NCBI GenBank assembly: GCA_029862205.1
Contig: JAOTXT010000001.1
Location: forward strand, 122,936 to 186,935
Reading direction: 5' to 3'
Length of the DNA: 64,000 nt
From: Paracoccaceae bacterium
GTDB lineage: Bacteria; Pseudomonadota; Alphaproteobacteria; Rhodobacterales; Rhodobacteraceae
Shown: piece by piece, positions 35,442 through 45,362 of the stretch
How positions within the stretch are numbered: position 1 is the stretch's first letter
Layout: the number at the start of each line of letters is the position of its first letter
Translations under genes and position numbers: made by a program
The notes under the pieces: model-generated
What the model saw: only the letters and a program-made list of their open reading frames with translations
The model's database searches: none
Told to the model about the DNA's origin: nothing

Positions 35442-36860
35442 TTATGGCCGCAAGCTGTGCTTCCAGACCGTATCGTCTGACTTGTCGTAGCCGAAGTTCC
35501 GATTGCGGACGGTCTCATAGTAGTTCGGGTCGTCCGCATCGGCCCCGACATCAAGACCCAAGTGGTCGACCGTCAGCTTGCCGATCGAGGCCAGCAATGC
35601 ATAAGCCGCCACATACTCGTCGCGCCGCGAGGTGGTCAGGCCCGACCGGGCCTCTAGAACCTCTTGCTCGGCGTCGAGCACGTCCAGGGTGGTGCGCGCG
35701 CCAACCTTGGCCTCTTCCCTAACCCCGTCGAAGGCCAGTTGGGCCGCACTGACCTCCAGTCGGCCGGCCTTGATAGACGCACGCGCAACTTCCAGATTCG
35801 CCCAGGCAATGCCTGTGTTCTGCACCGCGGCGCGCATCGCCGTGTTGATATCGGCCGACGCACCCTCGGCCAACGCCTGCGCCTCGCGCACGTTCGAGTA
35901 GTTGAAACCGCCGGTATAGAGCGGAATGTTTACAAACAGTCCAACCCGACCGAACTCCCCGTCGCGACCGCTATTTCCGTCCTCGAAGGTATTGCCAGCG
36001 CCGACCGAGCCCCGCAACGAGACCTGCGGCAACAGCGCACCGATAGCGGCACGCACATCGCTGCTGGCCGCGACCCGCTCGAGCCGGGCGGCAATAACGT
36101 TCGGATCGTCGCGCAACGAAATTGCAACCGCCTGATCCAAAGTCGCCGGCACGTCCGGCAGGGGCGGCAAGGGCTGCAGATCCGTCGGATATACACCCAC
36201 GACCCGGCGATAGGCCTCACGCGAGACCGCCAGCGCGCCCGTCGTGGCCGCCAGCCTGCTCCGTGCGGCGGCAAGGCGAGAACGCGCCTGCTCGACATCC
36301 GTCCGGGTGACTTCGCCAACCTCGAAGCGCTCGCGCGCCGCGCGGAGCTGCTCGTTCAGCACCCGCACGTTGTTTCGCGCGATCGAAACCAATGCGGCGT
36401 CGCGGCGCACGTCCGAATACGCGGTCACCGTATCGAGCAGCACCTGCTCTTCCGTGGCCAGAAGCGCGGCTTCCTGCGCGCTGATCCGGGTTTCGGCCGC
36501 CTCGGTCGAGTTCTCGACCTGGCCGCCCGTGTAGAGCGGCTGCACGAGGGACACCGATGCCGAGGTCGGGAAGTTCGGCGTATCGGCTCCGGTCTTCGTG
36601 GCGGTGAAAGCCTCGGCGCTAAGGTCGGCATCCACTTGCAGCCGCCCGCCCGCGCGGGCCTGAACCGCCTGCTCGGAGCGAACCTTCACATCGGACCGCG
36701 CCGCGGCGAGTTCCGGACTGTTCTGGAAAGCCGCGACCATCGCGTCCGCGAGGGACTGTGCCCTGACCTGATCGGCCGTGCCGACCGACAGGCCGAAGGC
36801 AAGACCCACGGCCATGAGGCCCATCCCGAATTTCTTCTCGCTAAAGTATCCCACGCTCAC
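35442..36860 (-). CDS. tolC: TolC family outer-membrane channel protein
   Basis: 472 aa; signal peptide (MGLMAVGLAFGLSVGTADQVRAQ, cleavage after the AQ region) then two OEP repeats with long helices, LYTGGQ and PLYTGGFNYSNV marking beta strands, and KVGARTTLDVLDAEQEVLEAR late in the second repeat. Forms the outer-membrane exit duct for RND and type I exporters. Start GTG 36858-36860 with AGGGG upstream. It follows pcm in the same operon. Confidence 0.94.
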   Translation of the reverse strand: MSVGYFSEKKFGMGLMAVGLAFGLSVGTADQVRAQSLADAMVAAFQNSPELAAARSDVKVRSEQAVQARAGGRLQVDADLSAEAFTATKTGADTPNFPTSASVSLVQPLYTGGQVENSTEAAETRISAQEAALLATEEQVLLDTVTAYSDVRRDAALVSIARNNVRVLNEQLRAARERFEVGEVTRTDVEQARSRLAAARSRLAATTGALAVSREAYRRVVGVYPTDLQPLPPLPDVPATLDQAVAISLRDDPNVIAARLERVAASSDVRAAIGALLPQVSLRGSVGAGNTFEDGNSGRDGEFGRVGLFVNIPLYTGGFNYSNVREAQALAEGASADINTAMRAAVQNTGIAWANLEVARASIKAGRLEVSAAQLAFDGVREEAKVGARTTLDVLDAEQEVLEARSGLTTSRRDEYVAAYALLASIGKLTVDHLGLDVGADADDPNYYETVRNRNFGYDKSDDTVWKHSLRP

Positions 36861-36908
36861 GTCCCCCTATCGGACATTTTGTGTTTCTGACCATTCGGCT
36901 CGCGCCGC

Positions 36909-37562
36909 CTAGAACGCAAACTCTTCGTGCCTCTCGAAATCACGAAGAAGTGGTGCGTCCGCATCGAACATGAACCGGCGCGCCAACCCGCTTTCCGAGC
37001 GCGTCAGCACGCAGCACTTGCCGACTGTCCCCTCTCGGAACAGCGCCACCAGTCTGCCGCCGGGCTTGAGTTGAGCGGTCAAAGTCTCCGGCAGTGTCTC
37101 GACCGCACCATTGATAAAAATCACGTCGAAGGCGCCGTGATCCGGATCCCCTTTCGCGGGGTCGCCATGGGTGACGACCGCATTGTCCACTTCCAGGCTG
37201 GCCAGCAAGCCCTGTGCCCACTCCGCCAGATCCTGATCCGGCTCGATCGCAATGACGGCCTCGGCCATCCGCGAAATCACCGCGGTCGAGTACCCGGAAC
37301 CTGGCGCTAGGTCCATGACCAGGTCGTTGCTGCCGATCTGCGCGGCCTCGACCATTTTTGCGAAGCAGCGCGGATCGAGCAGCGTGCGCCCCGGCGCAAG
37401 CTCGATCTCGGCGCCCGCATAGGCAATGTCACGCTTCGCCTTGCCGACGAACAGTTCGCGCGGAGCCCATAGCATGGCGTCGATGATGGCAAAGCGGGTC
37501 ACATCCGACGGACGGACCTGGCAATCGACCATTGCGTGACGCGCTGCGGCGTAGTCGGACAT
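36909..37562 (-). CDS. Protein-L-isoaspartate O-methyltransferase-like protein
   Basis: 217-aa SAM methyltransferase of the Pcm type: MVDCQVRPSDV N-terminus, glycine-rich motif I VMDLAPGSGYSTA, IAIEPD acidic motif and FDVIFINGAVETLP. Canonical PCMT repairs isoaspartyl residues; whether this variant does is unclear, since the family motif GTGSGY is here APGSGY. It precedes tolC by 48 bp on the same strand, an arrangement common in Rhodobacterales. Confidence 0.85.
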   Translation of the reverse strand: MSDYAAARHAMVDCQVRPSDVTRFAIIDAMLWAPRELFVGKAKRDIAYAGAEIELAPGRTLLDPRCFAKMVEAAQIGSNDLVMDLAPGSGYSTAVISRMAEAVIAIEPDQDLAEWAQGLLASLEVDNAVVTHGDPAKGDPDHGAFDVIFINGAVETLPETLTAQLKPGGRLVALFREGTVGKCCVLTRSESGLARRFMFDADAPLLRDFERHEEFAF

Positions 37563-37782
37563 TCACCAATCCCCGAACACTCGTGCGCGAGCCGTGCAGC
37601 CAAAACAGGCCAAGCTCACAAAGTCTCATTGCCACAAGACGATGCGCCGCGCAATAAACAGAAATCGCAACCTTGGCGAGTGTTGCATTTCCTAACCGCT
37701 TGCTTTCTGCCATCCTGCGTTCTATGGCTCGCCCAACGCCCCCAGGCGGCTGCAGCTACGGCGGTCTTAGGCCGCCCCTTTC

Positions 37783-37856
37783 GGCGACGTGGCGGAGTGG
37801 TTACGCAGCGGATTGCAAATCCGTGTACGCCGGTTCGATTCCGGCCGTCGCCTCCA
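37783..37856 (+). tRNA. tRNA-Cys (GCA)
   Basis: Full cloverleaf with encoded CCA. Acceptor stem GGCGACG pairs with CGTCGCC; the anticodon loop ATTGCAAAT places GCA at 37815-37817; T arm GGTTCGATTCC is standard. The single tRNA gene of the window, between the pcm gene and the importer operon. Confidence 0.97.
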
Positions 37857-38119
37857 TAGCCTTGTCCAATTGTATTAAGCGGTTAGGCCGAATTACGCGT
37901 ACGGTCACACAACCTGACCTTTTCCGGGCGACCAGCCGCCAATTGAAACCCGAATCTCCAATCAAATTTCAGAAAATGTCGCACACGCGATAGAAATTGT
38001 CGCAGTTGCACTCCGACAGCCGCGAAGAATGCGGGCGATAGTCTGGCCCAAAGAACGAAATCGTTCTTGGCCGCTCCGTCCCGCCATGTTTAGGTGGCGT
38101 AACGGAAAAACGAAAAAAT

Positions 38120-38139
38120 TCGCGGACGATGCTCCGCGA
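38120..38139 (+). promoter_or_regulatory. Hairpin just upstream of the importer operon's ribosome site
   Basis: TCGCGGA-N6-TCCGCGA (38120-38126, 38133-38139), a perfect 7-bp stem ending 1-2 nt before GGGAGG (38141-38146) of the first importer gene. It could limit or protect translation initiation. The rest of the 297-bp gap after tRNA-Cys shows no clear gene. Confidence 0.45.
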
Positions 38140-38153
38140 TGGGAGGAAACTAG

Positions 38154-39797
38154 ATGACAAAGATTATGATGACCGATCGGTCGCTGCACCCAATGGCCGA
38201 TCCGGTCGTGAAGCAGTTCAAGGCGGGAAAGATGGACCGCCGCGAATATCTTGCGACCATGGGCGCACTTGGCGTCACTGCCGCCGGCGCTTTTACGTTG
38301 GGCGGCCTGACGCCGACCGTGGCGAAGGCCGCGGAACCGCAGAAAGGCGGCGTTCTCCGTATCTCCATGGCGGTCAAGGCGTTCAAGGACCCACGCACGT
38401 TCGATTGGTCGGAGCTCGCGACCCCTTCGCGTCAGGTCAATGAATACCTGGTGCGCTGGAACCGCGATTTCACGTTCTCGCCTTGGCTGTTGGAAAGCTG
38501 GGAGGTCAGCGACGACGCCAAGACCTACACCCTGACCGCGCGGTCTGGCGTCAAGTGGTCGAACGGCGACGACTTCAATGCCGAGGATCTGATCCACAAC
38601 GTCACCCGCTGGTGCGACGGGACCGTTGAGGGCAACTCGGTTGCCACTCGCATGGGTCCGCTAGTCGATCCAGATTCGAAGAAACTGCGCGATGGCGGGA
38701 TCGAACAGGTCGACGACCGTACGATCAAGTTGCACCTTCCGGTGCCCGATATCACGCTGATCGCCGGCATGGCCGACTACCCAACCCTGGTAATGCACCG
38801 CAGCTACGAGGGCAGCAACGATCCGTTCGAAGCGCTGGCTATCTCGACTGGCCCATGCGAACTGGTCTCCTGGGATGCGGGCGTCGGCGCCGAAGTGCGT
38901 CGCAAGGACTCCGAGTGGTGGGGCGGCGAGTTTTGGCTCGACGGTGTGCAGTGGGTCGATCACGGTACGGATCCGACCGCCATGATCGCGGCGCTTGAAG
39001 CAGAAGAGGTCGATGCCAGCTACGAGACCAAGGCGGATTCGATCGCCCAGGTCGAGTCGATCGGTGTTCCCACATCCGAGATCGCAACGGGCGCGACCAT
39101 CGTGATCCGTACGAACATCAAGACCGAGCCTTACGACGACATCCGCGTCCGCCAGGCCTTCCAATATGCGGTCGACAACAATGTCGTGCTGCAACTGGGC
39201 ATCAACGGCGCCGGCCGCGAGGCCGAAAACCACCACGTGGGCCCGGTACATGTGGAATATGCGGACATCGGTCCGCATGTGCGCGATGCGGAAAAGTCCA
39301 AGGCGCTGATGGCCGAGGCCGGCCATACGGATACCGAGTTCGAACTGATTTCGGTTGATGACGACTGGAACCGCAACACCGTCGATGCGGTCGCCGCGCA
39401 GATGCGTGACGCCGGCATCAACGTGAAGCGGACGGTCATTCCGGGCTCGACGTTCTGGAACAACTGGGACAAATACGCCCACTCGGCGACCCAGTGGAAC
39501 GCACGTCCGCTCGGCGTTCAGGTTCTGGCGCTGGCCTATAAGTCGGGTGTGCCGTGGAACGAGACCGGCTACGCGAACCAGGAATTCGACGACCTGCTCA
39601 ACCAGGCTCTCGCAACGCCGGATCCTGATGCGCGTCGCGAGATTATGGCGAAGATCGAAGCGAACCTGCGCGACTCGGGGATAATCATCCAGCCGTTCTG
39701 GCGCTCGCTCTATCGCTCGCACCGCGAGGGCGTTCACGGGTTCGAGATGCACCAATCCTTCGAAGAGCATCTCGATCTGGTTTGGATAGAAAGCTGA
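38154..39797 (+). CDS. ABC transporter substrate-binding protein, peptide/opine family, Tat-type signal
   Basis: 547-aa SBP_bac_5-family protein. Residues 28-35 are DRREYLAT, a twin-arginine motif (Arg29-Arg30), followed by a hydrophobic run and an AKA-A cleavage site near 59; export would be folded, by Tat. The mature part has the family landmarks [25 protein letters not shown] and [10 protein letters not shown]. Substrate unknown. First of a four-gene operon. Confidence 0.88.
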   Translation: MTKIMMTDRSLHPMADPVVKQFKAGKMDRREYLATMGALGVTAAGAFTLGGLTPTVAKAAEPQKGGVLRISMAVKAFKDPRTFDWSELATPSRQVNEYLVRWNRDFTFSPWLLESWEVSDDAKTYTLTARSGVKWSNGDDFNAEDLIHNVTRWCDGTVEGNSVATRMGPLVDPDSKKLRDGGIEQVDDRTIKLHLPVPDITLIAGMADYPTLVMHRSYEGSNDPFEALAISTGPCELVSWDAGVGAEVRRKDSEWWGGEFWLDGVQWVDHGTDPTAMIAALEAEEVDASYETKADSIAQVESIGVPTSEIATGATIVIRTNIKTEPYDDIRVRQAFQYAVDNNVVLQLGINGAGREAENHHVGPVHVEYADIGPHVRDAEKSKALMAEAGHTDTEFELISVDDDWNRNTVDAVAAQMRDAGINVKRTVIPGSTFWNNWDKYAHSATQWNARPLGVQVLALAYKSGVPWNETGYANQEFDDLLNQALATPDPDARREIMAKIEANLRDSGIIIQPFWRSLYRSHREGVHGFEMHQSFEEHLDLVWIES

Positions 39798-39903
39798 TTG
39801 AGACTTCCGGGGGCTGCTCATCCTGCAGGCCCCGGATCACCCACTGGCAGCGGCATGACCGCACGAACAATAAGCCCGTGGACCCAAGACAGGGGGCCTT
39901 CAG

Positions 39904-40878
39904 ATGCTGATTTTCATCCTGCGCCGTATCGGCCAGATGATCGCAACCATGATCGCGCTGACCTTCATCGTCTTCTACATGGTGAACTTGCCCGGGAACT
40001 TGGAGAAGCTCGCCAAGACCGAGGGCAACATGCGCATGACCGACGAGGAAGTGCAGAATTGGCTCGAGGCTGAAGGCTTCACCCGGCCGTTCCTGTCCCG
40101 CTATGTCGAATGGATGGTGGGCACCGCGCAAGGTGACATGGGGTATTCCCGCGTCTTTCGTAAGCCGGTCAGCGAGGTTGTGGGCGAGCGGCTTGGCCAT
40201 ACGGGCATCCTGATGTTCTGGGTCATGATCGTGATGGTGCCGATGTCCCTTATCATTGGCATTCTGGCGGGGATGCGAGAGGGAACGGCGCTGGATCGCG
40301 GTTTGTCTGTGGGGTCAATCGCGTCCACATCAGCTCCGGAATACGTCACCGGGATCATCTTCACAGTCATATTTGCCAGTTGGTTCGGCGTTTTAGCCAA
40401 GGAAGTCTCCTGGTGGCCCGATTGGCTCGTGTTCAAGGGCATTGCGAAAGCCGGATCCGTCAACTTCTGGAACTTCACCCTGCCGGTCATGACCATGGCG
40501 ATCTACGGTATGGGCTATATCGCGCGGTTGACCCGGGCCTCGATGGTCGAGGTCATGACGTCGCAATACATCCGGACCGCGCGGCTAAAAGGGCTCAACT
40601 TCCGGACCGTGGTGCTCAAACATGCGCTCCGCAACGCGCTGATCACCCCCTTCACCGTGATCATGCTGCAATTCCCCTGGCTCTTAACCGGTGTCGTCGT
40701 CGTCGAGGCCATGTTCAACTACAAGGGCTTCGGCTTCATCCTGGTCCAGGCATCCGGCAACAACGACATCGACCTGCTGTTGGCAATTTCGTGGGTGGCC
40801 GTCATCGTGGTCCTGCTGACTCAGCTGATCTCGGATATCGGATACGCGTATCTCAATCCGCGGATCCGGGTGAAATGA
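39904..40878 (+). CDS. ABC transporter permease (DppB-like)
   Basis: 324-aa permease of the dipeptide/nickel family with an N-terminal LIFILRRIGQMIATMIALTFIVFYMV segment and the EAA-type loop ARLKGLNFRTVVLKHALRNAL. Partner of the following permease and fused ATPase. Spacing of 106 bp after the binding protein and 18 bp to the next permease. Confidence 0.92.
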   Translation: MLIFILRRIGQMIATMIALTFIVFYMVNLPGNLEKLAKTEGNMRMTDEEVQNWLEAEGFTRPFLSRYVEWMVGTAQGDMGYSRVFRKPVSEVVGERLGHTGILMFWVMIVMVPMSLIIGILAGMREGTALDRGLSVGSIASTSAPEYVTGIIFTVIFASWFGVLAKEVSWWPDWLVFKGIAKAGSVNFWNFTLPVMTMAIYGMGYIARLTRASMVEVMTSQYIRTARLKGLNFRTVVLKHALRNALITPFTVIMLQFPWLLTGVVVVEAMFNYKGFGFILVQASGNNDIDLLLAISWVAVIVVLLTQLISDIGYAYLNPRIRVK

Positions 40879-40896
40879 TCGGGACGGGGGGAAGCA

Positions 40897-42099
40897 ATGC
40901 CTGAATATATCGGTACCGGAGAAATCATTCTCCAGTCGATCACGCGGTTCTGGCCGACCTGGCTGGCAATCGGCGTGACCCTCGCCGTGGCCTACCCGAT
41001 CCGCGAGCGGTTGGGCGTGTTCGGCCGGCTCTACGGATCGTGGATCGGCCTCGCGGGCGTGGTGATTGTGCTTTTCTGGGTCTTCACCGCGATATTCGCC
41101 GATCTCATCGCGGTTATGGGGCCTTTGGAGCAATCCTTCTCGCCCGGCATGAAAAAGGGCGCGCCCGGGATCATCGACGGCCAGAACGGCATCATCTTCC
41201 TTTGGGGCGGCGACAACCTGGCCCGCGATATCTTCAGCCGCGTGGTCCATGGCTGCCGGGTTGTGCTCATTGTCGCGCCGGCGGCGACGCTGATCGCCTA
41301 TATGGTCGGATCGACGCTCGGCCTACCCGCGGGGTATTTCCGCGGCTGGTCGGACGCGATCTCGTCCTTCCTCGCGAACCTGATCCTGGCCTTCCCCGTG
41401 ATTCTGCTCTTCTACCTGCTGGTGACCCCGGAAGTGCGCACGCCGATCGATGTGAATCTGGGCTTCTTCACGATCCCCTGGTCGATCCCGATCGGCATGG
41501 CGGCGTTGTTCTTCATGTTCCCGATCGTGTTCCTTTGCACCATGTGGTTCACGAAATACGAGTCGAACAAAAGGAAGTTGATCACCTATCTGGCGGTCAC
41601 CCTGGTCCTCGGTCTCTGGATCTATTCCGGGCTGGTCTTCTCCAGCGATCCCTTTGGCGTGATCAAGATGGACCCGAACACGCTAAACGTCTTCGCGGCC
41701 GTCATCCTGGGCTCGAGTCCCGGCGTCTACCGCATCGTGCGCGGGCTGACCATGGATATCATGACCCGCGACTATGTGGCCGCCGCCCAGACCCGTGGCG
41801 AGCGGCCCTGGTACATCATGCTGTGGGAAATCCTGCCGAATGCGCGGGGACCGCTGATCGTCGATTTTTGTCTGCGCATCGGCTACACGACCATCCTGCT
41901 CGGCACGCTCGGCTTCTTCGGCCTGGGGCTGCAACCGGAAAGCCCGGACTGGGGCTCGATGATCAACCATGGCCGGCCCTTCGTCCGCCTGGCGACGACG
42001 GCCCATCTGGCCCTCTTCCCGGCACTGGCGCTGATGAGCCTGGTTCTGGGGCTCAATCTGCTGGCCGATGGCCTGCGCGAAGAATCCCTCAAGGATTAA
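40897..42099 (+). CDS. ABC transporter permease (DppC-like), enlarged
   Basis: 400-aa permease; the C-terminal third has the DppC EAA region (YVAAAQTRGERPWYIM) and GFFGLGLQPESPDWGSMI. It is about 100 residues longer than typical (about 300 aa) because of extra membrane segments around residues 180-250 (IGMAALFFMFPIVFLCTMWF, LITYLAVTLVLGLWIYSGLV). N-terminus has two additional helices. Start ATG 40897. Confidence 0.9.
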   Translation: MPEYIGTGEIILQSITRFWPTWLAIGVTLAVAYPIRERLGVFGRLYGSWIGLAGVVIVLFWVFTAIFADLIAVMGPLEQSFSPGMKKGAPGIIDGQNGIIFLWGGDNLARDIFSRVVHGCRVVLIVAPAATLIAYMVGSTLGLPAGYFRGWSDAISSFLANLILAFPVILLFYLLVTPEVRTPIDVNLGFFTIPWSIPIGMAALFFMFPIVFLCTMWFTKYESNKRKLITYLAVTLVLGLWIYSGLVFSSDPFGVIKMDPNTLNVFAAVILGSSPGVYRIVRGLTMDIMTRDYVAAAQTRGERPWYIMLWEILPNARGPLIVDFCLRIGYTTILLGTLGFFGLGLQPESPDWGSMINHGRPFVRLATTAHLALFPALALMSLVLGLNLLADGLREESLKD

Positions 42100-42109
42100 G
42101 GAGGCACCA

Positions 42110-44173
42110 ATGACCGAACCGATCCTTGAAATCGAAGACCTGAACATCTCGTTCTACACCCGCGCGGGTGAGATCCCGGCGGTCATGGACTTCTCGATGA
42201 GCGTGCTGCCCGGCGAAACCATGGGTCTGGTCGGCGAGTCGGGCTGCGGCAAATCCACGGTCTCGCTCGGGATCATGCGCTATCTGGGCAATAACGGCAG
42301 CATCAAGTCGGGCAAGATCAAGTTCATGGGCCGCGACATGGCCGAGATGTCGGCCGAGGAAATGCGCAACCTGCGCGGCTCGAAGATCTCGATGGTCTAT
42401 CAGGAGCCGATGGCCTCGCTGAACCCGGCGATGAAGGTCGGCAATCAGCTCTCCGAGGTTCTGACGGTACATGACGGGGTGACCGAGGAAGAGGCGCTCA
42501 AGCGGGCCGCGGATATGGTCAGTGCTGTCCGCCTGCCGGACCCGGACCGGATCCTCGGCGCCTATCCTCATCAGTTATCGGGCGGCCAGCAGCAGCGCAT
42601 CGTGATCGCAATGGCGCTTTTGTCGAAGCCGCAGCTTCTGTTGCTGGACGAGCCCACCACCGCGCTCGACGTGACCGTCGAGGCCGGCATCGTCGAACTG
42701 ATCGGCGAACTGGCAAAGGAATTCGGCACCTCGATGATCTTCGTCAGCCACAATCTGGGCCTGATCCTCGAGACCTGCGACCGGATCACGGTCATGTATT
42801 CCGGCGAGGCGGTCGAGGAAGGCGATATCGACACCGTCTTCAACAATATGCGCCACCCCTACACGAAGGGGCTATTGCGTTCGATCCCGGTGCCGGGCGC
42901 GGACAAGTATTCCCGCCCACTGGTCGCGATCCCCGGCCAGCTTCCCCTGCCTCACGAGCGCCCGATCGGCTGCAATTTCGGGCCCCGCTGCGATCACTAT
43001 GCCGAGGAGATCTGTAACAAGGGCCTGGTGGAGATGCACGAGGTGGGCCACCGCCATCGCAGCCGCTGCGAGCGGATCGGCGAGATCGACTGGAACGCCG
43101 ACGTGGCCGCGGCCGAACAGGACGAGCCGATCGAGGTCGGCGACGTGGTCGTGACCGTCAACCACCTGAAGAAGCACTATTCCGTCTCGACGGGTATGTT
43201 CGGTGGCGGCGATACCCGCACCGTGAAGGCCAACGAAGACCTGACCTTCGAGGCCCGAGAAGCCGAGACCGTCGCGATCGTCGGCGAATCCGGCTGCGGC
43301 AAGTCAACCTTCGCCAAGGTGCTGATGGGGCTCGAGACTGCGACCGACGGCACGGTCGCGCTTGGTAATCTGGACATCGCGCACCTGCCGGTCGAGAAGC
43401 GCAACCCGCAGACCGTCAGTTCGGTCCAGATGGTGTTCCAGAACCCGTTCGACACGCTGAACCCGTCGATGACAATCGGCAACCAGATCATGCGGGTACT
43501 CGAGATTTTCGAGATCGGCGTCAACGACAATGACCGGCGCGAGCGAATGCTCGAGCTCCTGGATCTGGTCAAGCTGCCCCGCGAATTCGCCAGCCGGATG
43601 CCGCGTCAGCTCTCGGGCGGCCAGAAGCAACGGATCGGTATCGCCCGCGCCTTCGCCGGACGCCCGAAACTGGTGGTGGCGGACGAGCCCGTTTCCGCCC
43701 TCGATGTCTCGGTTCAGGCAGCGGTCACCAAGCTCCTGACCGATATCCAGCGCGAGAGCCGCACGACCATGCTCTTCATCAGCCACGACCTGGGCGTCGT
43801 GCGCTACCTCTCGGACCGGATCGTTGTGATGTATCTGGGCGAGATCATGGAGCAGGGCCGGACCGAGGATATCTTCTCGCCGCCCTACCACCCCTACACG
43901 GAAGCGCTGCTTTCGGCCGTGCCCGTGGCCGACACCCATGTGAAGAAACGCCACGTGGTGATCGAGGGCGAGATCCCGTCCCCCTTGAACCGGCCCGATG
44001 GCTGCCCATTCCAGACCCGCTGCAGCTATTTCATGCCAGGCAAATGCGATTCCGGCCCCCTGCCAAGGAAAGAAATGGCCAATGGCCATGTGATCGCCTG
44101 CCATCTGGACGATGACACGCTCAACGCCATGGAGCCGGTGATCGAGGTTGAGAGCACGCCCGCCGCCGAGTAA
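42110..44173 (+). CDS. ABC transporter ATP-binding protein, two fused ATPase domains (DppD-DppF)
   Basis: 687 aa with two complete nucleotide-binding domains. Domain 1: GESGCGKST (42-50), [21 protein letters not shown]. Domain 2: a second GESGCGKST (about 395), [17 protein letters not shown] and a [14 protein letters not shown]alker B. Each ends with the oligopeptide-type Cys-containing C-terminal segment ([23 protein letters not shown]). Start ATG 42110 after AAGGAGG. Confidence 0.95.
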   Translation: MTEPILEIEDLNISFYTRAGEIPAVMDFSMSVLPGETMGLVGESGCGKSTVSLGIMRYLGNNGSIKSGKIKFMGRDMAEMSAEEMRNLRGSKISMVYQEPMASLNPAMKVGNQLSEVLTVHDGVTEEEALKRAADMVSAVRLPDPDRILGAYPHQLSGGQQQRIVIAMALLSKPQLLLLDEPTTALDVTVEAGIVELIGELAKEFGTSMIFVSHNLGLILETCDRITVMYSGEAVEEGDIDTVFNNMRHPYTKGLLRSIPVPGADKYSRPLVAIPGQLPLPHERPIGCNFGPRCDHYAEEICNKGLVEMHEVGHRHRSRCERIGEIDWNADVAAAEQDEPIEVGDVVVTVNHLKKHYSVSTGMFGGGDTRTVKANEDLTFEAREAETVAIVGESGCGKSTFAKVLMGLETATDGTVALGNLDIAHLPVEKRNPQTVSSVQMVFQNPFDTLNPSMTIGNQIMRVLEIFEIGVNDNDRRERMLELLDLVKLPREFASRMPRQLSGGQKQRIGIARAFAGRPKLVVADEPVSALDVSVQAAVTKLLTDIQRESRTTMLFISHDLGVVRYLSDRIVVMYLGEIMEQGRTEDIFSPPYHPYTEALLSAVPVADTHVKKRHVVIEGEIPSPLNRPDGCPFQTRCSYFMPGKCDSGPLPRKEMANGHVIACHLDDDTLNAMEPVIEVESTPAAE

Positions 44174-44238
44174 GAAGGCCCTTGAAACGTGATCAGGCGA
44201 CGGCCCTGGCCGTCGCCGCGCTGCGAGGGGCGCGCGCC

Positions 44239-44676
44239 ATGGCAAAGCCGATCTTCGTCCTGAACGGACCGAACCTGAACCTGCTCGGGACCCGCGAGCC
44301 GGACATTTACGGTCACGAGACCCTGGCCGATGTCGAAACGCTCGCGCGTGAGCGCGCCCAGTCCCATGGGCACAGGATCGAATTCCGGCAGACCAACCAC
44401 GAGGGCGAACTGGTCACCTGGATCCAGGACGCACGCGACCAGGCAGCGGCGCTTGTCATCAACCCCGCCGGCTACACCCATACCTCGGTCGCGGTTCACG
44501 ACGCTTTGAAGATGCTGGAGATCCCGGTAATCGAGCTCCACCTCTCGAATCCACACAAACGCGAGCCGTTCCGGCATCGCTCGTTCGTGTCCTCCGCCGC
44601 GACCGGAATCGTTGCCGGGCTCGGTCCCAAGGGTTACGGCATCGCCGTCGACGCGGTGGCGGCACTCCTCGACTAA
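44239..44676 (+). CDS. aroQ: 3-dehydroquinate dehydratase, type II
   Basis: Dehydrates 3-dehydroquinate to 3-dehydroshikimate. 145 aa: [18 protein letters not shown] (Tyr-containing active-site lid), [23 protein letters not shown] and [19 protein letters not shown], all type II landmarks. Start ATG 44239 preceded by GAGGGG; the TTG-initiated extension to 44182 is atypical. It follows the ABC ATPase by 65 bp. Confidence 0.96.
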   Translation: MAKPIFVLNGPNLNLLGTREPDIYGHETLADVETLARERAQSHGHRIEFRQTNHEGELVTWIQDARDQAAALVINPAGYTHTSVAVHDALKMLEIPVIELHLSNPHKREPFRHRSFVSSAATGIVAGLGPKGYGIAVDAVAALLD

Positions 44677-44689
44677 GTGTCGATTTTCC

Positions 44690-44717
44690 TTGAAGTGAAC
44701 GATCGTTCAATTAATAT
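44690..44717 (+). promoter_or_regulatory. tetR-liu promoter with operator palindrome in the spacer
   Basis: TTGAAG (44690-44695) and TAATAT (44712-44717) with a 16-bp spacer; the spacer contains the perfect 14-bp palindrome TGAACGATCGTTCA (44696-44709). The TetR gene starts 24 bp later at 44742. This is the typical autorepressor layout. Confidence 0.65.
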
Positions 44718-44741
44718 CTCTCCCAGGCCAGAGGGAGAGCC

Positions 44742-45362
44742 ATGGCAAGACGTGTCGGATCGGACGGGCTGCGCACGGCGGCGGCGATCCGCGAGGCCGC
44801 GCTCAGGCTGATCGCACGCTATGGCTACGAAGCCATGTCCATGCGCCGCTTGGCCGAGGAGATAGATCTGGGCGCCGCTGCGCTCTACCGCTACTTCCCG
44901 AACAAGCAGGCGATGCTGTTCAGCCTGCTGAAGACCCATATGGACGACCTGCTCGCGGCTTGGGATGAGGCCCGCCTGCCCCGCTCGGCGCCCGCACCTC
45001 AGCGGCTTGAGGCGTTCACCCGCTTCCACATCCGCCACCACCTGCCCCGCGCCGAGGGCGTGTTCCTCAGCTACATGGAACTGCGCAGCCTGACGCCCGC
45101 CAATTTCGACGTGATCGAGGGGATGCGGCAGGTCTACGAGCACGACCTGGCCGAAATCCTGGCCGACGGCGCCAAGGCGGGCACCCTGATCATGGACGAG
45201 CCCCGGGTCACCGCGCGTGCAATCATCGCGCTGCTGACGGGCATCACCACCTGGTACCGCGAGTCCGGCCCCCTGGACCCGGCCAAGATCGAGCGGATCT
45301 ACTGGAACATCGTCGCCCGCATGACAGGCGTCGAGACGAGAGAGGCCATGGCATGTTCATGA
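44742..45362 (+). CDS. TetR-family transcriptional regulator of the leucine-degradation cluster
   Basis: 206 aa; the N-terminal helix-turn-helix reads [31 protein letters not shown], a standard TetR domain. C-terminal ligand domain would sense an acyl-CoA or related intermediate. It heads the liu cluster and overlaps ivd by 10 bp, with a matching palindrome upstream. TetR-type regulators of branched-chain and acyl-CoA catabolism are known in Proteobacteria; the ligand is inferred. Confidence 0.88.
   Translation: MARRVGSDGLRTAAAIREAALRLIARYGYEAMSMRRLAEEIDLGAAALYRYFPNKQAMLFSLLKTHMDDLLAAWDEARLPRSAPAPQRLEAFTRFHIRHHLPRAEGVFLSYMELRSLTPANFDVIEGMRQVYEHDLAEILADGAKAGTLIMDEPRVTARAIIALLTGITTWYRESGPLDPAKIERIYWNIVARMTGVETREAMACS

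Noticed and set aside
37760..37776. GGCGG/CCGCC hairpin just before tRNA-Cys
   Set aside because: Short stem without a clear T run; likely chance in GC-rich DNA.
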